Shown one piece after another: positions 26,901-35,082 of a DNA stretch of 40,788 nt. Source of the stretch: Duganella callida (lineage in GTDB: Bacteria > Pseudomonadota > Gammaproteobacteria > Burkholderiales > Burkholderiaceae_D); NCBI RefSeq assembly GCF_004614165.1, contig NZ_SPVG01000025.1, positions 1-40,788 of the forward strand. Reading direction: 5' to 3'. Made by a program: the position numbers and the translations under genes. The notes under the pieces were generated by a model. That model made no database searches, was not told where the DNA came from, and saw nothing but the letters and a program-made list of their open reading frames with translations. Every line of letters begins with the position of its first letter. Within the stretch, counting starts at the first letter, position 1.

Positions 26901-27147
26901 GTTCACCGAAGGCCAGGCCACCGGCAGCATGTGGCGTACCGCGCCGCTGTGGGGTATCGGCTACACCGAAACCGTGCTGGGCAAAGGCAACGGCTACCAG
27001 GTGGGCTACCTGCACGACGGCCGCGCGCGCAACCTGACCGAAGCCATCATGTGGCACGGCGGCGAAGCCACCAAATCGCGCCAGCGTTTCGAGAACCTCT
27101 CGGCCGCCGACCGCGACGCGATGCTGGCGTTCCTGAAGTCGCTGTAA
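23911..27147 (+). CDS. lipoprotein with two discoidin-like domains and a di-haem peroxidase-like domain
   Basis: 1078 aa. Lipoprotein signal LPLALSLALAACGGG. Two F5/8 type C (discoidin, CBM32-like) domains, ~62-185 and ~217-345, are clearly duplicates (AAIDGKDNTRWGSG / LAVDGNLGTRWSS; NYGYSIFEI / QYGYSLFEV), joined by a Pro/Thr/Asp linker (188-214). The remainder (~360-1078) resembles the di-haem oxidoreductase/putative peroxidase family, with haem sites CIGCH (696-700) and CAACH (955-959). It is probably anchored in the envelope, binds a glycan or surface and transfers electrons to peroxide or another acceptor. The start ATG follows AAGGGGAT (a second ATG is adjacent). The upstream DNA is unusually structured, and a strong terminator follows. 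Confidence 0.88.
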   Translation: MMINKPQRKRSLESFHRLTMTGLPLALSLALAACGGGSDTPESSARTASMMKLGGAAQTQVALTPVKAMTSSYERGDLDAPAAIDGKDNTRWGSGFSDNEWLTLDFGQSQTINRVKINWENAHATEYELQVSDDNAHWTTLKHVSGSAGGVEDLTGLSGQGRYLRMQGIKRSTNYGYSIFEIVAYSGGDDTSQPTQPTDPTDPSQPQQPVDTTKPGVLLTPKDVTSSAVEGPNAAKLAVDGNLGTRWSSAADNGAWIQFDFGAKTQVGYMKLVWENAYGKEYKLQVSDDGQNFTTVRTVSNGAGGTEEFFNLGVNARYIRMQGVQRATQYGYSLFEVQFKTPGSDNSVGSATTSAIPFPANGSGMLPLPSYASPLESTSFTLADGTIVTRWGARGVGRHGRERGEEWNEIGYGPNETIDPVTGAAVDKGPGAYLIFVPNYFRNRTWGLEMIDNSRVAGVTKPTLIFNEYHQTEGKRGNTVFFRRFDDPGSTGYGWMVGREIVQDNNQNCAAMPYPANFKLASASGINNGCTLLIKEYPRHGNLNAAGFPDGTTADARPLKIGDVIEAGPSMFADQAAWTAKGEEGNGRYYANEWTYVVGQGLRPWYGIQPRLNSTPIPDQYLQGGSGSVSYDYADNGDHMFQQPPNNVGMQNMQRFVEGRRLVHTNFTTGMHNEPGNDRYDAAVGLQGAHFSQSTCIGCHINNGRSPAPFGTDLLDKMTVRVAATDAASGKQLPHPVYGTAVQMNAVSATGTKQNWGMGVRVANFDTRTVKLADGTAVQLSKPNLVFEGPTPDVVSLRAAQPMLGVGLLEAIPEADIVARVRTTPDADGVKGTANYVFDPETGAVRLGRFGWKAAKATLRAQAASALVQDMAVTSPVYPNRSCTSDPAGCKSAAAQKGLSESDLNLITQYLSLVAVPAQRALSSGFPKGVAPLKDLDVDPAKVAQGTKVFADLRCAACHTVDQKTGAGHLFAELRSQNIKPYTDLLLHDMGADLADKFTEGQATGSMWRTAPLWGIGYTETVLGKGNGYQVGYLHDGRARNLTEAIMWHGGEATKSRQRFENLSAADRDAMLAFLKSL

Positions 27148-27164
27148 TAGCATAGCTGTACCGC

Positions 27165-27196
27165 AAAGCCGGGCGCTCCTTGCGCCCGGCTTTTTT
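27165..27196 (+). terminator. rho-independent terminator after the di-haem gene
   Basis: AAAGCCGGGCGC (27165-27176) and GCGCCCGGCTTT (27182-27193) form a 12-bp stem with a TCCTT loop, followed by further T residues. It lies 17 bp after the stop codon. Confidence 0.92.
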
Positions 27197-27210
27197 CATT
27201 TGGGGATGTC

Positions 27211-27969
27211 ATGCAGCCGCAGGAATTTGCGCCGCCGCCGGCGCTGGGGGATGTGATCAGGTGCTTCTGGCATGTGCGCCGCGAGTTCGGCGCACAGCCG
27301 TCCGCGTTCGAGGTGCTGCCGGATGGTCATGCCGAGATCGTGTTCCATTTCGGCGGCGACTGCAGCGTCGATGGCACCCCGCTGCCCTCGCCGTTTTTAA
27401 TGGGATTGCTGCAGCGGCCCTTGCGGCTCAGCGCACAGGGCCGATTCGATGTGCTCGGCATCCGCTGTTTCCCATGGACGGTGTACGGCTTGCTCGGCAT
27501 GGCGCCCGGCGGCGACGGCGTGTGCCTGTTCGAGCATCCGCTCGCCGGCCTGCAGGCGGCGCTGGCGCAGTGGGTGGCCCAGGATCGCATCGATCTGGCG
27601 GTGGCGTCATTGTCGCGTCATTTGCTGCCACTGCAGACGCCGGTGGATGCGGTGCTGCTGAGGGCCGGCGGCGCGATGCGCGGCGCCGGCGGCGCCCTGC
27701 CCGTCAGCCAGGTCGCCACGGCCGCCCATGCGACGGTGCGCACGCTGGAGCGCAAATTCAAGCAGTCTTCCGGCCGCACGGTCAAGGATGTCTCCGGATT
27801 GATACGCTTCGAACAGGTGCGCAACCGTCTGTTCAGCGCTCCTGCCGGCGATCTGGCCGCCCTGGCCAGGGAGCTGGGTTATGCCGACCAGTCGCACCTC
27901 AGTCGCGAATTCAAGCGTTTTGCGGGCACCACGCCAGCCGCCTTCGCGCGCCGTCTGAAGAAGTCGTGA
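27211..27969 (+). CDS. AraC-family transcriptional regulator
   Basis: 252 aa. The N-terminal sensor half begins with a DUF6597-like segment (VIRCFWHVRREF, EVLPDGHAEIVFHFGG). The C-terminal double helix-turn-helix spans about 165-250, with VSQVATAAHATVRTLERKFKQSSG and DLAALARELGYADQSHLSREFKRFAGTTPAAFARRL. It starts 14 bp after the terminator of the di-haem gene with a GGGGAT purine stretch and is followed 52 bp later by an FAD monooxygenase gene, which is its most likely target. Ligand unknown. Confidence 0.92.
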   Translation: MQPQEFAPPPALGDVIRCFWHVRREFGAQPSAFEVLPDGHAEIVFHFGGDCSVDGTPLPSPFLMGLLQRPLRLSAQGRFDVLGIRCFPWTVYGLLGMAPGGDGVCLFEHPLAGLQAALAQWVAQDRIDLAVASLSRHLLPLQTPVDAVLLRAGGAMRGAGGALPVSQVATAAHATVRTLERKFKQSSGRTVKDVSGLIRFEQVRNRLFSAPAGDLAALARELGYADQSHLSREFKRFAGTTPAAFARRLKKS

Positions 27970-28021
27970 TTTGTCGCGTTTATACAATCGCCGCGCCGGC
28001 GTCGCGGCTACACTGGCAGAC

Positions 28022-29509
28022 ATGAAAACCTACGACGTCATTATCTCCGGCGCCGGCCCGGTGGGCCTGTTCCTCGCCTGCGAGCTGGCCTTGGCCGCAT
28101 GCTCGGTCCTGATCCTGGAACAGGCGGCCGAACCGCAGACACCATTCAAGCTGCTGCCGTTCGGCGTGCGCGGCCTGTCGGCGCCCAGCATCGAAGCGCT
28201 GGACCGGCGCGGCCTGCTCGACGCGCTGGACATCCACAAGCGCATGAAGAATCTGTTTGCCGCCGGTTCGCCGCGTCAGGCCGGCCACTTCGCCGGTCTG
28301 GGGTTCCGTCATGACGAGATCGACGAGACGCAATGGAAGTACCGTCTGCCCGGTTCCCCGCCCACGCACCTGATCTCCGAAATGGCGGAGCTGGAAACCG
28401 TGTTGACGGCGCGCGCGCTGGCGCTGGGTGTGGAAATCCGTCGCGGCGTCGCGGTCACCGGGGTGGCGCAGGACGCGGACGGCGTGCGCGTCAACGGGAC
28501 CATCCCCGGGCGCTGGCTGGTCGGCTGCGACGGCGCCCGCAGCGTGGTGCGCAAGGCCGCCGGCTTCGGGTTCGCCGGCACCGAGCCCGAATTCACCGGC
28601 TACACCATCAAGGCCGACATCGCCGACGGCGCCAAGCTGCGGCCGGGCCGCACCGTCACATCGGCCGGCATGTATTTCCAGACCCAGGCCGATCACATCC
28701 TCATCCAGGACTTCGACGGCGGCGCTTTCCATGGCGCGAAGCAGCCGGTCACGCTGGAGCATGCGCAGGCCGTGCTGCGGCGCATCTCCGGCACCGACGT
28801 GCAAATCGCCGCCCTGCATCTGGCCACCACCTGGACCGACCGCGCCTACCAGGCCACCAGTTATCGCGAGGGCCGCATCCTGCTCGCCGGCGACGCCGCG
28901 CATATCCACTCGCCGCTGGGCGGCCAAGGGCTGAACCTGGGCCTGGGCGACGCCATGAACCTCGGCTGGAAACTGGCGGCCACGGTCCACGGCACCGCGC
29001 CCGACAACCTGCTGGACAGCTATGCCGCGGAGCGTATTCCGGTCGGTGCCAAGGTGCTGGACTGGTCGCGCGCCCAGGTGGCCATCATGCGCCCGCGCCC
29101 GGAGTCGCGTGCGCTGTATGAGATTTTCCGCGATCTGCTCAAGACGAAAGACGGCGCCACCTACTTCGCCGGCCGCGTATGGGGTATTCCCGCCGGCGAC
29201 CGCCCGGTGGCGGGGCTCAGCGTGCCCAATTTCGAATTTGCGGACGGCACCCGGGTCAATCACCTGATGCGTGGTGGCCGTGCCCTGCTGCTGGACTTCG
29301 ACGGCGACGCGGCGCTGCGCACATTGGCCGGCAGCTACGGCATAAAATACGTCGGCGGCCGTCCGACAGAGACACTGGGCCTGACCGCGCTGCTGGTGCG
29401 TCCGGACGGCGTGGTCGCCTGGGCGGCGCACGCGGTCGTCGACCATACTGAGCTTAAGTCAGAGCTGGCGCGCTGGTTTGTGCCGCATTCTGCTCATAAT
29501 AATGATTAG
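28022..29509 (+). CDS. FAD-dependent aromatic-ring monooxygenase family protein
   Basis: 495 aa from the ATG at 28022, which gives the usual N-terminal Rossmann start (YDVIISGAGPVGLFLACELA, GxGxxG at ~10-15). The second FAD motif is RILLAGDAAHIHSPLGGQGLNLGLGDAMNLGWKLA, and the DG motif is LVGCDGARSVVRKAAG. These mark the class A flavoprotein hydroxylase (PheA/TfdB, FAD_binding_3) family, with a thioredoxin-like C-terminal part (~400-495). It hydroxylates an aromatic or polyketide-like substrate using NAD(P)H and oxygen; the substrate is not predictable. It is probably controlled by the adjoining AraC regulator. A terminator hairpin lies downstream. Confidence 0.9.
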   Translation: MKTYDVIISGAGPVGLFLACELALAACSVLILEQAAEPQTPFKLLPFGVRGLSAPSIEALDRRGLLDALDIHKRMKNLFAAGSPRQAGHFAGLGFRHDEIDETQWKYRLPGSPPTHLISEMAELETVLTARALALGVEIRRGVAVTGVAQDADGVRVNGTIPGRWLVGCDGARSVVRKAAGFGFAGTEPEFTGYTIKADIADGAKLRPGRTVTSAGMYFQTQADHILIQDFDGGAFHGAKQPVTLEHAQAVLRRISGTDVQIAALHLATTWTDRAYQATSYREGRILLAGDAAHIHSPLGGQGLNLGLGDAMNLGWKLAATVHGTAPDNLLDSYAAERIPVGAKVLDWSRAQVAIMRPRPESRALYEIFRDLLKTKDGATYFAGRVWGIPAGDRPVAGLSVPNFEFADGTRVNHLMRGGRALLLDFDGDAALRTLAGSYGIKYVGGRPTETLGLTALLVRPDGVVAWAAHAVVDHTELKSELARWFVPHSAHNND

Positions 29510-29566
29510 ATCGCCGGGCGTGTTGACACACTGTTAGCGAATCCCGATACTGGACCTGCACTCCTT

Positions 29567-29618
29567 CCCCTGCCGGCGACACTCTCCACGTCTCCCGTCT
29601 CCGTCGGCAGGGGCTTTT
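29567..29618 (+). terminator. rho-independent terminator
   Basis: CCCCTGCCG (29567-29575) pairs with CGGCAGGGG (29605-29613) across a 29-base loop, then CTTTT. It stands between the FAD monooxygenase gene and the convergent DUF1080 gene. The long loop makes it less certain than the other terminators. Confidence 0.6.
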
Positions 29619-29621
29619 CGT

Positions 29622-30251
29622 TTAATCCAGCGGTGTCAGTTCAACGTGACGCAATTCGTAGGGAGTGCCTTCCAGCTGGAAGCCGATGCGTCCCGATGCG
29701 GGAGTTACATGCGTTACGCGATTTTGCATCACCCCATTCAGCGTCACTTCCACCGTGCCGTCGCGGCTGACGATGTCGCAGACGTTCCATTCCCCCACCG
29801 GTTTTTCGCTGTCCGGCGCCGTATGCGCCTTGATGCGGGTTTCAGCGCCCGGTGCACTGGTCAGCGGCTCGGCGAAGCTGTTGGCCGCCATCGGCAGCAG
29901 ATCGCCGGCGTTGCCGTTCTTGGTCTGCACCTGCAGGCTGACCGGCCACACGCGATCGAACTCGCCGGGGGCGATATGCAGCAGCACGCCGCCGTTGCCA
30001 GGCTTGCCGCTCCAGCGCCATTCCACGTGCAGCTTGTAATTGCGGTAGCTCTGCGTCGTGGCCAGGAAGCCGGACGGCTTGCCGGCCGAGGCGATCACGC
30101 CATCCGGCTTGAGGCTGAACGCATCGGCGACGGTGGCCACCGGCTTGGTGGTCAGCTCCCAGCCGCTGAAATCGCGCCCGTTAAACAATTCGACTGCGCC
30201 CGCGGACTGCACGGACAAGGTTAATATCACTGCACTCAACAACTTGCTCAC
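29622..30251 (-). CDS. DUF1080 / 3-keto-disaccharide hydrolase domain protein
   Basis: 209 aa with a Sec signal (MSKLLSAVILTLSVQSAGA; GTG start with GAGGAG upstream). Concanavalin-like beta-sandwich with LFNGRDFSGWELTT, YKLHVEWRW, NGGVLLHIAPGE, WPVSLQVQTKNG and GRIGFQLEGTPYELRHVEL, all typical of PF06439. Family members bind or cleave sugars, including 3-keto-glycosides, in the periplasm. It diverges from the alpha/beta-hydrolase gene with only 12 bp between start codons, so the two probably serve the same carbohydrate substrate. Confidence 0.9.
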   Translation of the reverse strand: MSKLLSAVILTLSVQSAGAVELFNGRDFSGWELTTKPVATVADAFSLKPDGVIASAGKPSGFLATTQSYRNYKLHVEWRWSGKPGNGGVLLHIAPGEFDRVWPVSLQVQTKNGNAGDLLPMAANSFAEPLTSAPGAETRIKAHTAPDSEKPVGEWNVCDIVSRDGTVEVTLNGVMQNRVTHVTPASGRIGFQLEGTPYELRHVELTPLD

Positions 30252-30263
30252 TGTCTCTCCTCT

Positions 30264-31196
30264 ATGAAAAAACTTCTGCTTATTCTGCTGCTGTCCGCCG
30301 CCGGCCTGACCTCCGCCGCCACCACCGAAATCGCATTATGGCCCGAAGGTGTGCCGGGCAAACGCGATATCGGGCCGGAAAAGGTCGGCGCCGGCTACAC
30401 TTCCAACGTCAGCGAAGCGACGCTGACCATGGTGGCGCCGGCCGTCGATCACCCGAACGGCACCGCGGTGATCATCTGTCCCGGCGGCGGCTACGTGCGC
30501 ATGGCCACCGCGCGCGAAGGCGATCAGTATGCGACGTGGCTCAGCACCCTGGGCGTGACCAGTTTCGTCCTCAAGTATCGCATGCAGGAGTACGGACATC
30601 CAGCGCCTTTACAAGACGTGCTGCGCGCGGTGCGCACGCTGCGGGCGCGCGCGGCGGAATTCGGCATCAAGCCGGACCGCATCGGTGTGATGGGCAGCTC
30701 GGCCGGCGGCCACCTGGCGGCCAGCGCCGCCACCCTGTTCGACCACCCGGCCGGCCGCACCGGCGCCGCACTGGACAAGGTCAGCGCCCGCCCCGACTTC
30801 GCCATCCTGATGTACCCGGTGATCACCATGCAGGATCCGGCCGCGCATGCCGGCTCGCGCAAGGCGCTGCTGGGCGCCTCGCCGTCGCCGGAACTGCTGT
30901 CGCTGATGTCGCTGGAGAAGCAGGTCACTTCCGCCACCCCGCCGACGCTGCTGATCCACACCCAGGCCGATACCTCGGTGCCGGTGGAGAACAGCATCCT
31001 GTTCTACCAGGCGCTGACACGGGCCAAGGTGCCGGCTGAGATGTATTTGCTGGAACACGGCGGCCATGGCATGGGCATGCGCGAGGGCTTGGGCACCTCG
31101 TCGCTGTGGCCGCGCCGCGCCGAGGAATGGCTGCGCGACCGCGGGCTGCTCACGCCCGCCCCCGCCGCCGCTCCCACCGCCACTCAGGCGAAGTGA
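30264..31196 (+). CDS. exported alpha/beta-hydrolase, carbohydrate-esterase-like
   Basis: 310 aa with a Sec signal (MKKLLLILLLSAAGLTSAA). Oxyanion loop CPGGGY, nucleophile Ser in GVMGSSAGGHLAA, Asp in IHTQADTSVP and His in EHGGHGMG form a complete triad. Fold and motifs fit the BD-FAE/acetyl-xylan-esterase-like group. It may remove acetyl or feruloyl groups from plant polysaccharide. There is no purine-rich SD before the ATG; the 20 bases upstream are pyrimidine-rich because they are the complement of the divergent gene's SD. Its 3' end overlaps the convergent rhaM gene by 13 bp. Confidence 0.88.
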   Translation: MKKLLLILLLSAAGLTSAATTEIALWPEGVPGKRDIGPEKVGAGYTSNVSEATLTMVAPAVDHPNGTAVIICPGGGYVRMATAREGDQYATWLSTLGVTSFVLKYRMQEYGHPAPLQDVLRAVRTLRARAAEFGIKPDRIGVMGSSAGGHLAASAATLFDHPAGRTGAALDKVSARPDFAILMYPVITMQDPAAHAGSRKALLGASPSPELLSLMSLEKQVTSATPPTLLIHTQADTSVPVENSILFYQALTRAKVPAEMYLLEHGGHGMGMREGLGTSSLWPRRAEEWLRDRGLLTPAPAAAPTATQAK

Positions 31197-31501
31197 AACA
31201 CCTGCTGTAACGGCCACTCGCGTGGCCGGTTACCCGGCTGGACTTCCATCAGCTCGGCCATGTGGTCCCACCAGCGCTGCATGATGGGTTTGCCCGGCAG
31301 GTCTTCGATCTTGTGATCGGGCCAGAGCTTGAACACCGCGAACAGCTGCAGCGTCTCTTCATCGAGGAAGATCGAATAATCGTAGATGCCGGCGTCGGTC
31401 AGCGCGCGGCCGAGCTGCGGCCACAGTTCATCGTGGCGGCGCTTGTACTCGGCCACCGCGCCCGGCTTCAGCTGCATCTTGAAGGCGCGGGTCAGGTTCA
31501 T
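31184..31501 (-). CDS. rhaM: L-rhamnose mutarotase
   Basis: 105 aa, dimeric ferredoxin-like fold. Family features: FKMQLKPGAVAEYKRRHDELWPQL, GIYDYSIFLDEETLQLFAVFKL and MQRWWDHMAELMEVQP, with the catalytic His in RRHDELWP and the Trp pair. It interconverts alpha and beta anomers of L-rhamnose for the isomerase. The start overlaps the rhaI stop in an ATGA, so it is the last gene of the rhaD-rhaI-rhaM operon. It corresponds to RhaU of Rhizobium. Confidence 0.93.
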   Translation of the reverse strand: MNLTRAFKMQLKPGAVAEYKRRHDELWPQLGRALTDAGIYDYSIFLDEETLQLFAVFKLWPDHKIEDLPGKPIMQRWWDHMAELMEVQPGNRPREWPLQQVFHFA

Positions 31502-32793
31502 ACGATGCCGCTGCCGCTGACGCCTGCCTTGGCCGGACGTGCTTCCGCCGCCTGCGCGCGGTAGCCGCTGGCGCGATAGCAGCCTACCGGATCAATGGCG
31601 CCGCCGGAGCGCACGCGCGCCATCGCCAGGATGGCGCTGACATCGGTGCGGTACGCCTGCTTCAGCGTTTGCGCCGATTGCAGCGCATCGTTGGCTTCCT
31701 GATGCACGCGCAGCGCCACACGGTCCACCATCTGCGCCTGCACGAACGCGCGCTGCACCTCCACCGCGCTGCTCATCAGGCTTTCGATCGGATCCGTGAC
31801 GTTGTGCGACTGGTCCAGCATGTAGGCCGGCTTGAACGCGGCGCCGTCGCGCTGGGCCGCATCGGCCAGCTCGTTAAACACCAGGAACAGCTGGAACGGG
31901 TTGATCGAACCGGAATCCAGATCGTCGTCGCCGTACTTGCTGTCGTTGAAGTGGAAGCCGCCCAGCTTGCCGAACTGCGCCAGCCGCGCGACGATCATTT
32001 CGATGTTGGTGTTGGGCGCGTGGTGGCCCAGGTCGACCAGGCAGCGCGCCTTCTCGCCCAGCGTCTGGGCGCAGGCAAAGCTGGTACCCCAGTCGGCGAT
32101 GGTGGTGGCGTAAAACGCCGGCTCGAACAGTTTGTGCTCGATGAACATCAGCCAGTCGGCCGGCAGCGCCGCGTAAATCTCGCGCATGCTGGACAGGTAA
32201 CGCTCCAGCGCGCCGCGCAGATTGTGCTGGCCGGGGAAGTTGGCGCCGTCGCCGATCCACACGGTCAGCGCCTTGGAGCCGAGCGTGCGTCCCAGTTCGA
32301 TGCAATCGATATTGTGCTGGATGGCCTGCGCACGCGTGGCGGCGTTTTGCGCGGTCAGGCTGCCGTACTTGTAGCTGTGCTGCTGGCCCGGCTGGTCCTG
32401 GAAGGTGTTGGAGTTGACGGCGTCGAAGTACAGGCCGTGGCTTTCCGCCTGCTGACGCAGCGCTTTCGGGTCGTCGGTGCGGTCCCACGGGAAGTGCAGC
32501 GACACGCCGGGCGTGGCTTGCGTCAGCTGGTGGATGACCGCGCAATCGTCCATCTTTTCAAATACGTTGCGCGGCTCGCCGCGTCCGGGAAAGCGCGCGA
32601 AACGCGTGCCGCCGGTGCCTACGCCCCAGCTGGGGACGGCTACGGCAAAGTCCTGCGCGGCGGCGGTCAGATGTTCGATGTCGATGCCGCGACGCGCGAG
32701 CATGCCGCCCAGCGCCTCGTAATCGGCATCCAGTCCCGCGCGCAATTGGGCGTTGTGTTCGGCGACGCGCTCGCCGCTGATGATGGTGCTCAT
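31498..32793 (-). CDS. rhaI: L-rhamnose isomerase
   Basis: 431 aa. Converts L-rhamnose to L-rhamnulose. Similar in layout to the Pseudomonas stutzeri-type enzyme rather than E. coli RhaA. TIM barrel with metal ligands in MFIEHKLFEP (Glu), VDLGHHAPNTN (Asp, His), GGFHFNDSKYGDDDLDSG (His, Asp) and LDQSHNVTDP. SD CAGGAG precedes the ATG. It lies 15 bp after rhaD and overlaps rhaM by 4 bp. Confidence 0.94.
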   Translation of the reverse strand: MSTIISGERVAEHNAQLRAGLDADYEALGGMLARRGIDIEHLTAAAQDFAVAVPSWGVGTGGTRFARFPGRGEPRNVFEKMDDCAVIHQLTQATPGVSLHFPWDRTDDPKALRQQAESHGLYFDAVNSNTFQDQPGQQHSYKYGSLTAQNAATRAQAIQHNIDCIELGRTLGSKALTVWIGDGANFPGQHNLRGALERYLSSMREIYAALPADWLMFIEHKLFEPAFYATTIADWGTSFACAQTLGEKARCLVDLGHHAPNTNIEMIVARLAQFGKLGGFHFNDSKYGDDDLDSGSINPFQLFLVFNELADAAQRDGAAFKPAYMLDQSHNVTDPIESLMSSAVEVQRAFVQAQMVDRVALRVHQEANDALQSAQTLKQAYRTDVSAILAMARVRSGGAIDPVGCYRASGYRAQAAEARPAKAGVSGSGIV

Positions 32794-32808
32794 GCTGTCT
32801 CCTGATAC

Positions 32809-34905
32809 TTATCGTGTGAATGCTCCGGCATTGCCGGCGTCGACGTTGAGGATGTTGCCGGTGCTCTTGGCCGCCTTGTCGCTGGCCAGGAAGTACACGG
32901 CCTCCGCGATATCCTCCGGCAGCACGCTCAGCTTCAGCATGCTGCGGTCGCGGTAGAATGCCTCCACATCGTCCGCGTCGATTTTATTCGACTGCGCGCG
33001 TTCCTGCTTCCATTTGCCGTCCCATATGCGCGAGCCGCGTATCACCGCGTCCGGATTCACCACATTGACGCGGATGCCGTGCGGCGCGCCCTCCAGCGCG
33101 ATGCAGCGCGCCAGGTGAATCTCGGCCGCCTTGGCCGTGCAGTAGGCCGAAGCGCCGGCAGAAGCCACCAGGCCGTTTTTGCTGGCGACAAAGACCATCG
33201 AACCGCCCAGCTTCTGCTGCTTCATCATGCGGAACGCAGCGCGGCTGGCGAGGAAATATCCTTTCACCAGAATGTCCTGATTACGCTGCCAGATTTCCAG
33301 CGTGGTGTCTTCCAGCGGCGCCGACGAGGCGATGCCGGCGTTCGAAATCAGCAGATCGACGCCGCCGAACTGCAGCGCCGATGCCGTCAATATCTCTTCC
33401 ACCGCCTCTTCGCTGGTGATGTTGGCGACCGCGCTGGCGATGCTGTCCTTGCCGGCCACCTTGGCCAGGGCACCCTTCGCTTCCGCCAGCGCCTCGGCGT
33501 CGATATCGGTCAGCAGCACGCAGGCGCCCTCCTGCAGCAGTTGCTTCGCCACCGCCTGGCCGATGCCGCCGGCGCCGCCGGTCACCAGCGCGATCCGCCC
33601 GGCCAGCGATTTCGGCTTGGGCATGCGCTGCAGCTTGGCTTCTTCCAGCAACCAGTATTCGATGTCGAACGCTTCCTGCTCCGGCAGGCCGACATAGGTA
33701 TCGACGCCGTTCGCGCCGCGCATCACGTTGATGGCGTTGACGTAGAATTCGCCGGCGATGCGCGCCGTGGCCTTGTCCTTGGCGAAGGACAGCATGCCGA
33801 CGCCGGGGATCAGGTAAATTACCGGATTGGCGTCGCGCACCTTCGGGCTGTTAGCGTGCTTGCAGCGCTCGTAATAGGCGATGTAATCGGCGCGATAGCG
33901 TTCCAGCGCCTCGTCCAGGCCCGCTACCACCGCGTCCAGATCGGGATGCCCCGGATCGAAATCGATCACGAACGGACGGATCTTGGTGCGCAAAAAGTGG
34001 TCCGGGCAGGATGTGCCCAGCGCCGCCAGCGGCTCCAGATCGCGGCTGCAGACGAATTCCAGCACCGCCGCGCTGTCGTCGAAATGACCGAGCTTGTATT
34101 CGTCGCGGCTGATTTTCCCGCGCAGCAGCGGCATCAGTTTCGCCGCCAGCGCGCTGCGTTGCTCGGCCGGCAGCGGCGCCAGTGCCTGCCCGCCGAACAC
34201 CGGCTGGCGCACGTTCGCGTTCAGCCATTCCTCCGCGCGCTTGATGGTGGCCAGCGTGGTTTCGTAGCAGGATTTGGCGGTGTCGCCCCAGGTGAACAGG
34301 CCGTGACCTTCGAGAATGATGCCCTTCAGCTGCGGCTGCGATTGCGAAAGTTGTTCCAGTTTCAGACCCAGATCATAACCGGGACGCTGCCACGGCAACC
34401 AACCCAGTTCGCCTTCGAAAATTTTCTGCGTCAGATCGCGGCTGTTGGCGCAGGCGGCGATCGCGATCACCGCGTCCGGGTGCATGTGATCGACGTGCTT
34501 GCGGGCGATGTAGGCATGCAGCGGCGTGTCGATGCTGGCCGCGCGCGGGTTCAAGTTGAACGTGCAGTGTGGCAGATACGCCACCATTTCGTCTTCATGC
34601 GCCAGGCCGCGGTAGCGCGACTTCAGGGCCTGCAATTTGTCCATGTACAGCGTCGAAAACCCATCGAGCTTGATGCTGCCGAGATCACCGCCCGACCCCT
34701 TTACCCACAGCACCTCGACCTGCTCGCCCGTCAGCGGATCGGCCATCATCACCTTGGCCGAGGTATTGCCGCCGCCAAAATTCGTGATGCGCAGGTCCGA
34801 ACCGAGCAGATTGGACCGATATAGCAACAGTTCCGGTTCACTCATGCTGGCTGCGGCCGCATCGTCCCAGAGAGAGTTAATCGGGGCTTGCCGGGCTTCT
34901 TTCAT
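32809..34905 (-). CDS. rhaD: bifunctional rhamnulose-1-phosphate aldolase / short-chain dehydrogenase
   Basis: 698 aa from the ATG at 34905 with GGAG upstream. The N-terminal class II aldolase domain (~20-420) carries metal-binding His in HVDHMHPD (~140-142) and ILEGHGLFTWGD (~201). The C-terminal SDR domain (~435-698) carries TGGAGGIG (442-449), NAG and YCTAK (588-592). The aldolase splits L-rhamnulose-1-phosphate into DHAP and L-lactaldehyde; the SDR half is thought to oxidise the lactaldehyde. It is the first gene of the rhaDIM operon, divergent from rhaR. The phosphorylated substrate needs a rhamnulokinase, which is not in this window. Confidence 0.92.
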   Translation of the reverse strand: MKEARQAPINSLWDDAAAASMSEPELLLYRSNLLGSDLRITNFGGGNTSAKVMMADPLTGEQVEVLWVKGSGGDLGSIKLDGFSTLYMDKLQALKSRYRGLAHEDEMVAYLPHCTFNLNPRAASIDTPLHAYIARKHVDHMHPDAVIAIAACANSRDLTQKIFEGELGWLPWQRPGYDLGLKLEQLSQSQPQLKGIILEGHGLFTWGDTAKSCYETTLATIKRAEEWLNANVRQPVFGGQALAPLPAEQRSALAAKLMPLLRGKISRDEYKLGHFDDSAAVLEFVCSRDLEPLAALGTSCPDHFLRTKIRPFVIDFDPGHPDLDAVVAGLDEALERYRADYIAYYERCKHANSPKVRDANPVIYLIPGVGMLSFAKDKATARIAGEFYVNAINVMRGANGVDTYVGLPEQEAFDIEYWLLEEAKLQRMPKPKSLAGRIALVTGGAGGIGQAVAKQLLQEGACVLLTDIDAEALAEAKGALAKVAGKDSIASAVANITSEEAVEEILTASALQFGGVDLLISNAGIASSAPLEDTTLEIWQRNQDILVKGYFLASRAAFRMMKQQKLGGSMVFVASKNGLVASAGASAYCTAKAAEIHLARCIALEGAPHGIRVNVVNPDAVIRGSRIWDGKWKQERAQSNKIDADDVEAFYRDRSMLKLSVLPEDIAEAVYFLASDKAAKSTGNILNVDAGNAGAFTR

Positions 34906-35046
34906 TGCTGATCTCCGTTGTGGTTTTTGCTGCAACCAGTAGAAATCAGGCGGCCAAGGGTGTCAATGCAGAAGCGATCAAGAAAATGAGCAAGGTTCAA
35001 ATAATCATGGCGTTGAGCGGTGACTGAGTGCGATACCAAATCCGGA

Positions 35047-35082
35047 TTCAAACAATCAAATATTTGATCGAACAGTGATTGA
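35047..35082. promoter_or_regulatory. candidate RhaR operator region
   Basis: Between the divergent rhaD and rhaR genes: a perfect 14-bp palindrome ATCAAATATTTGAT at 35055-35068, nested in CAATCA (35053-35058) / TGATTG repeats. AT-rich repeats of TTTGATTG or TCAAA type are typical of DeoR-family sites. It probably controls both rha operons. Confidence 0.5.

Noticed and set aside
23791-27153. 1120-codon open frame on the minus strand opposite the di-haem lipoprotein gene
   Set aside because: Composition (His/Gly/Val/Arg-rich repeats with no domains) is that of a mirror frame of a GC-rich gene. The plus-strand protein has clear domains and haem sites.
33079-34824. 581-codon plus-strand frame opposite rhaD
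   Set aside because: No recognisable motifs; rhaD has complete aldolase and SDR motifs and an operon context.
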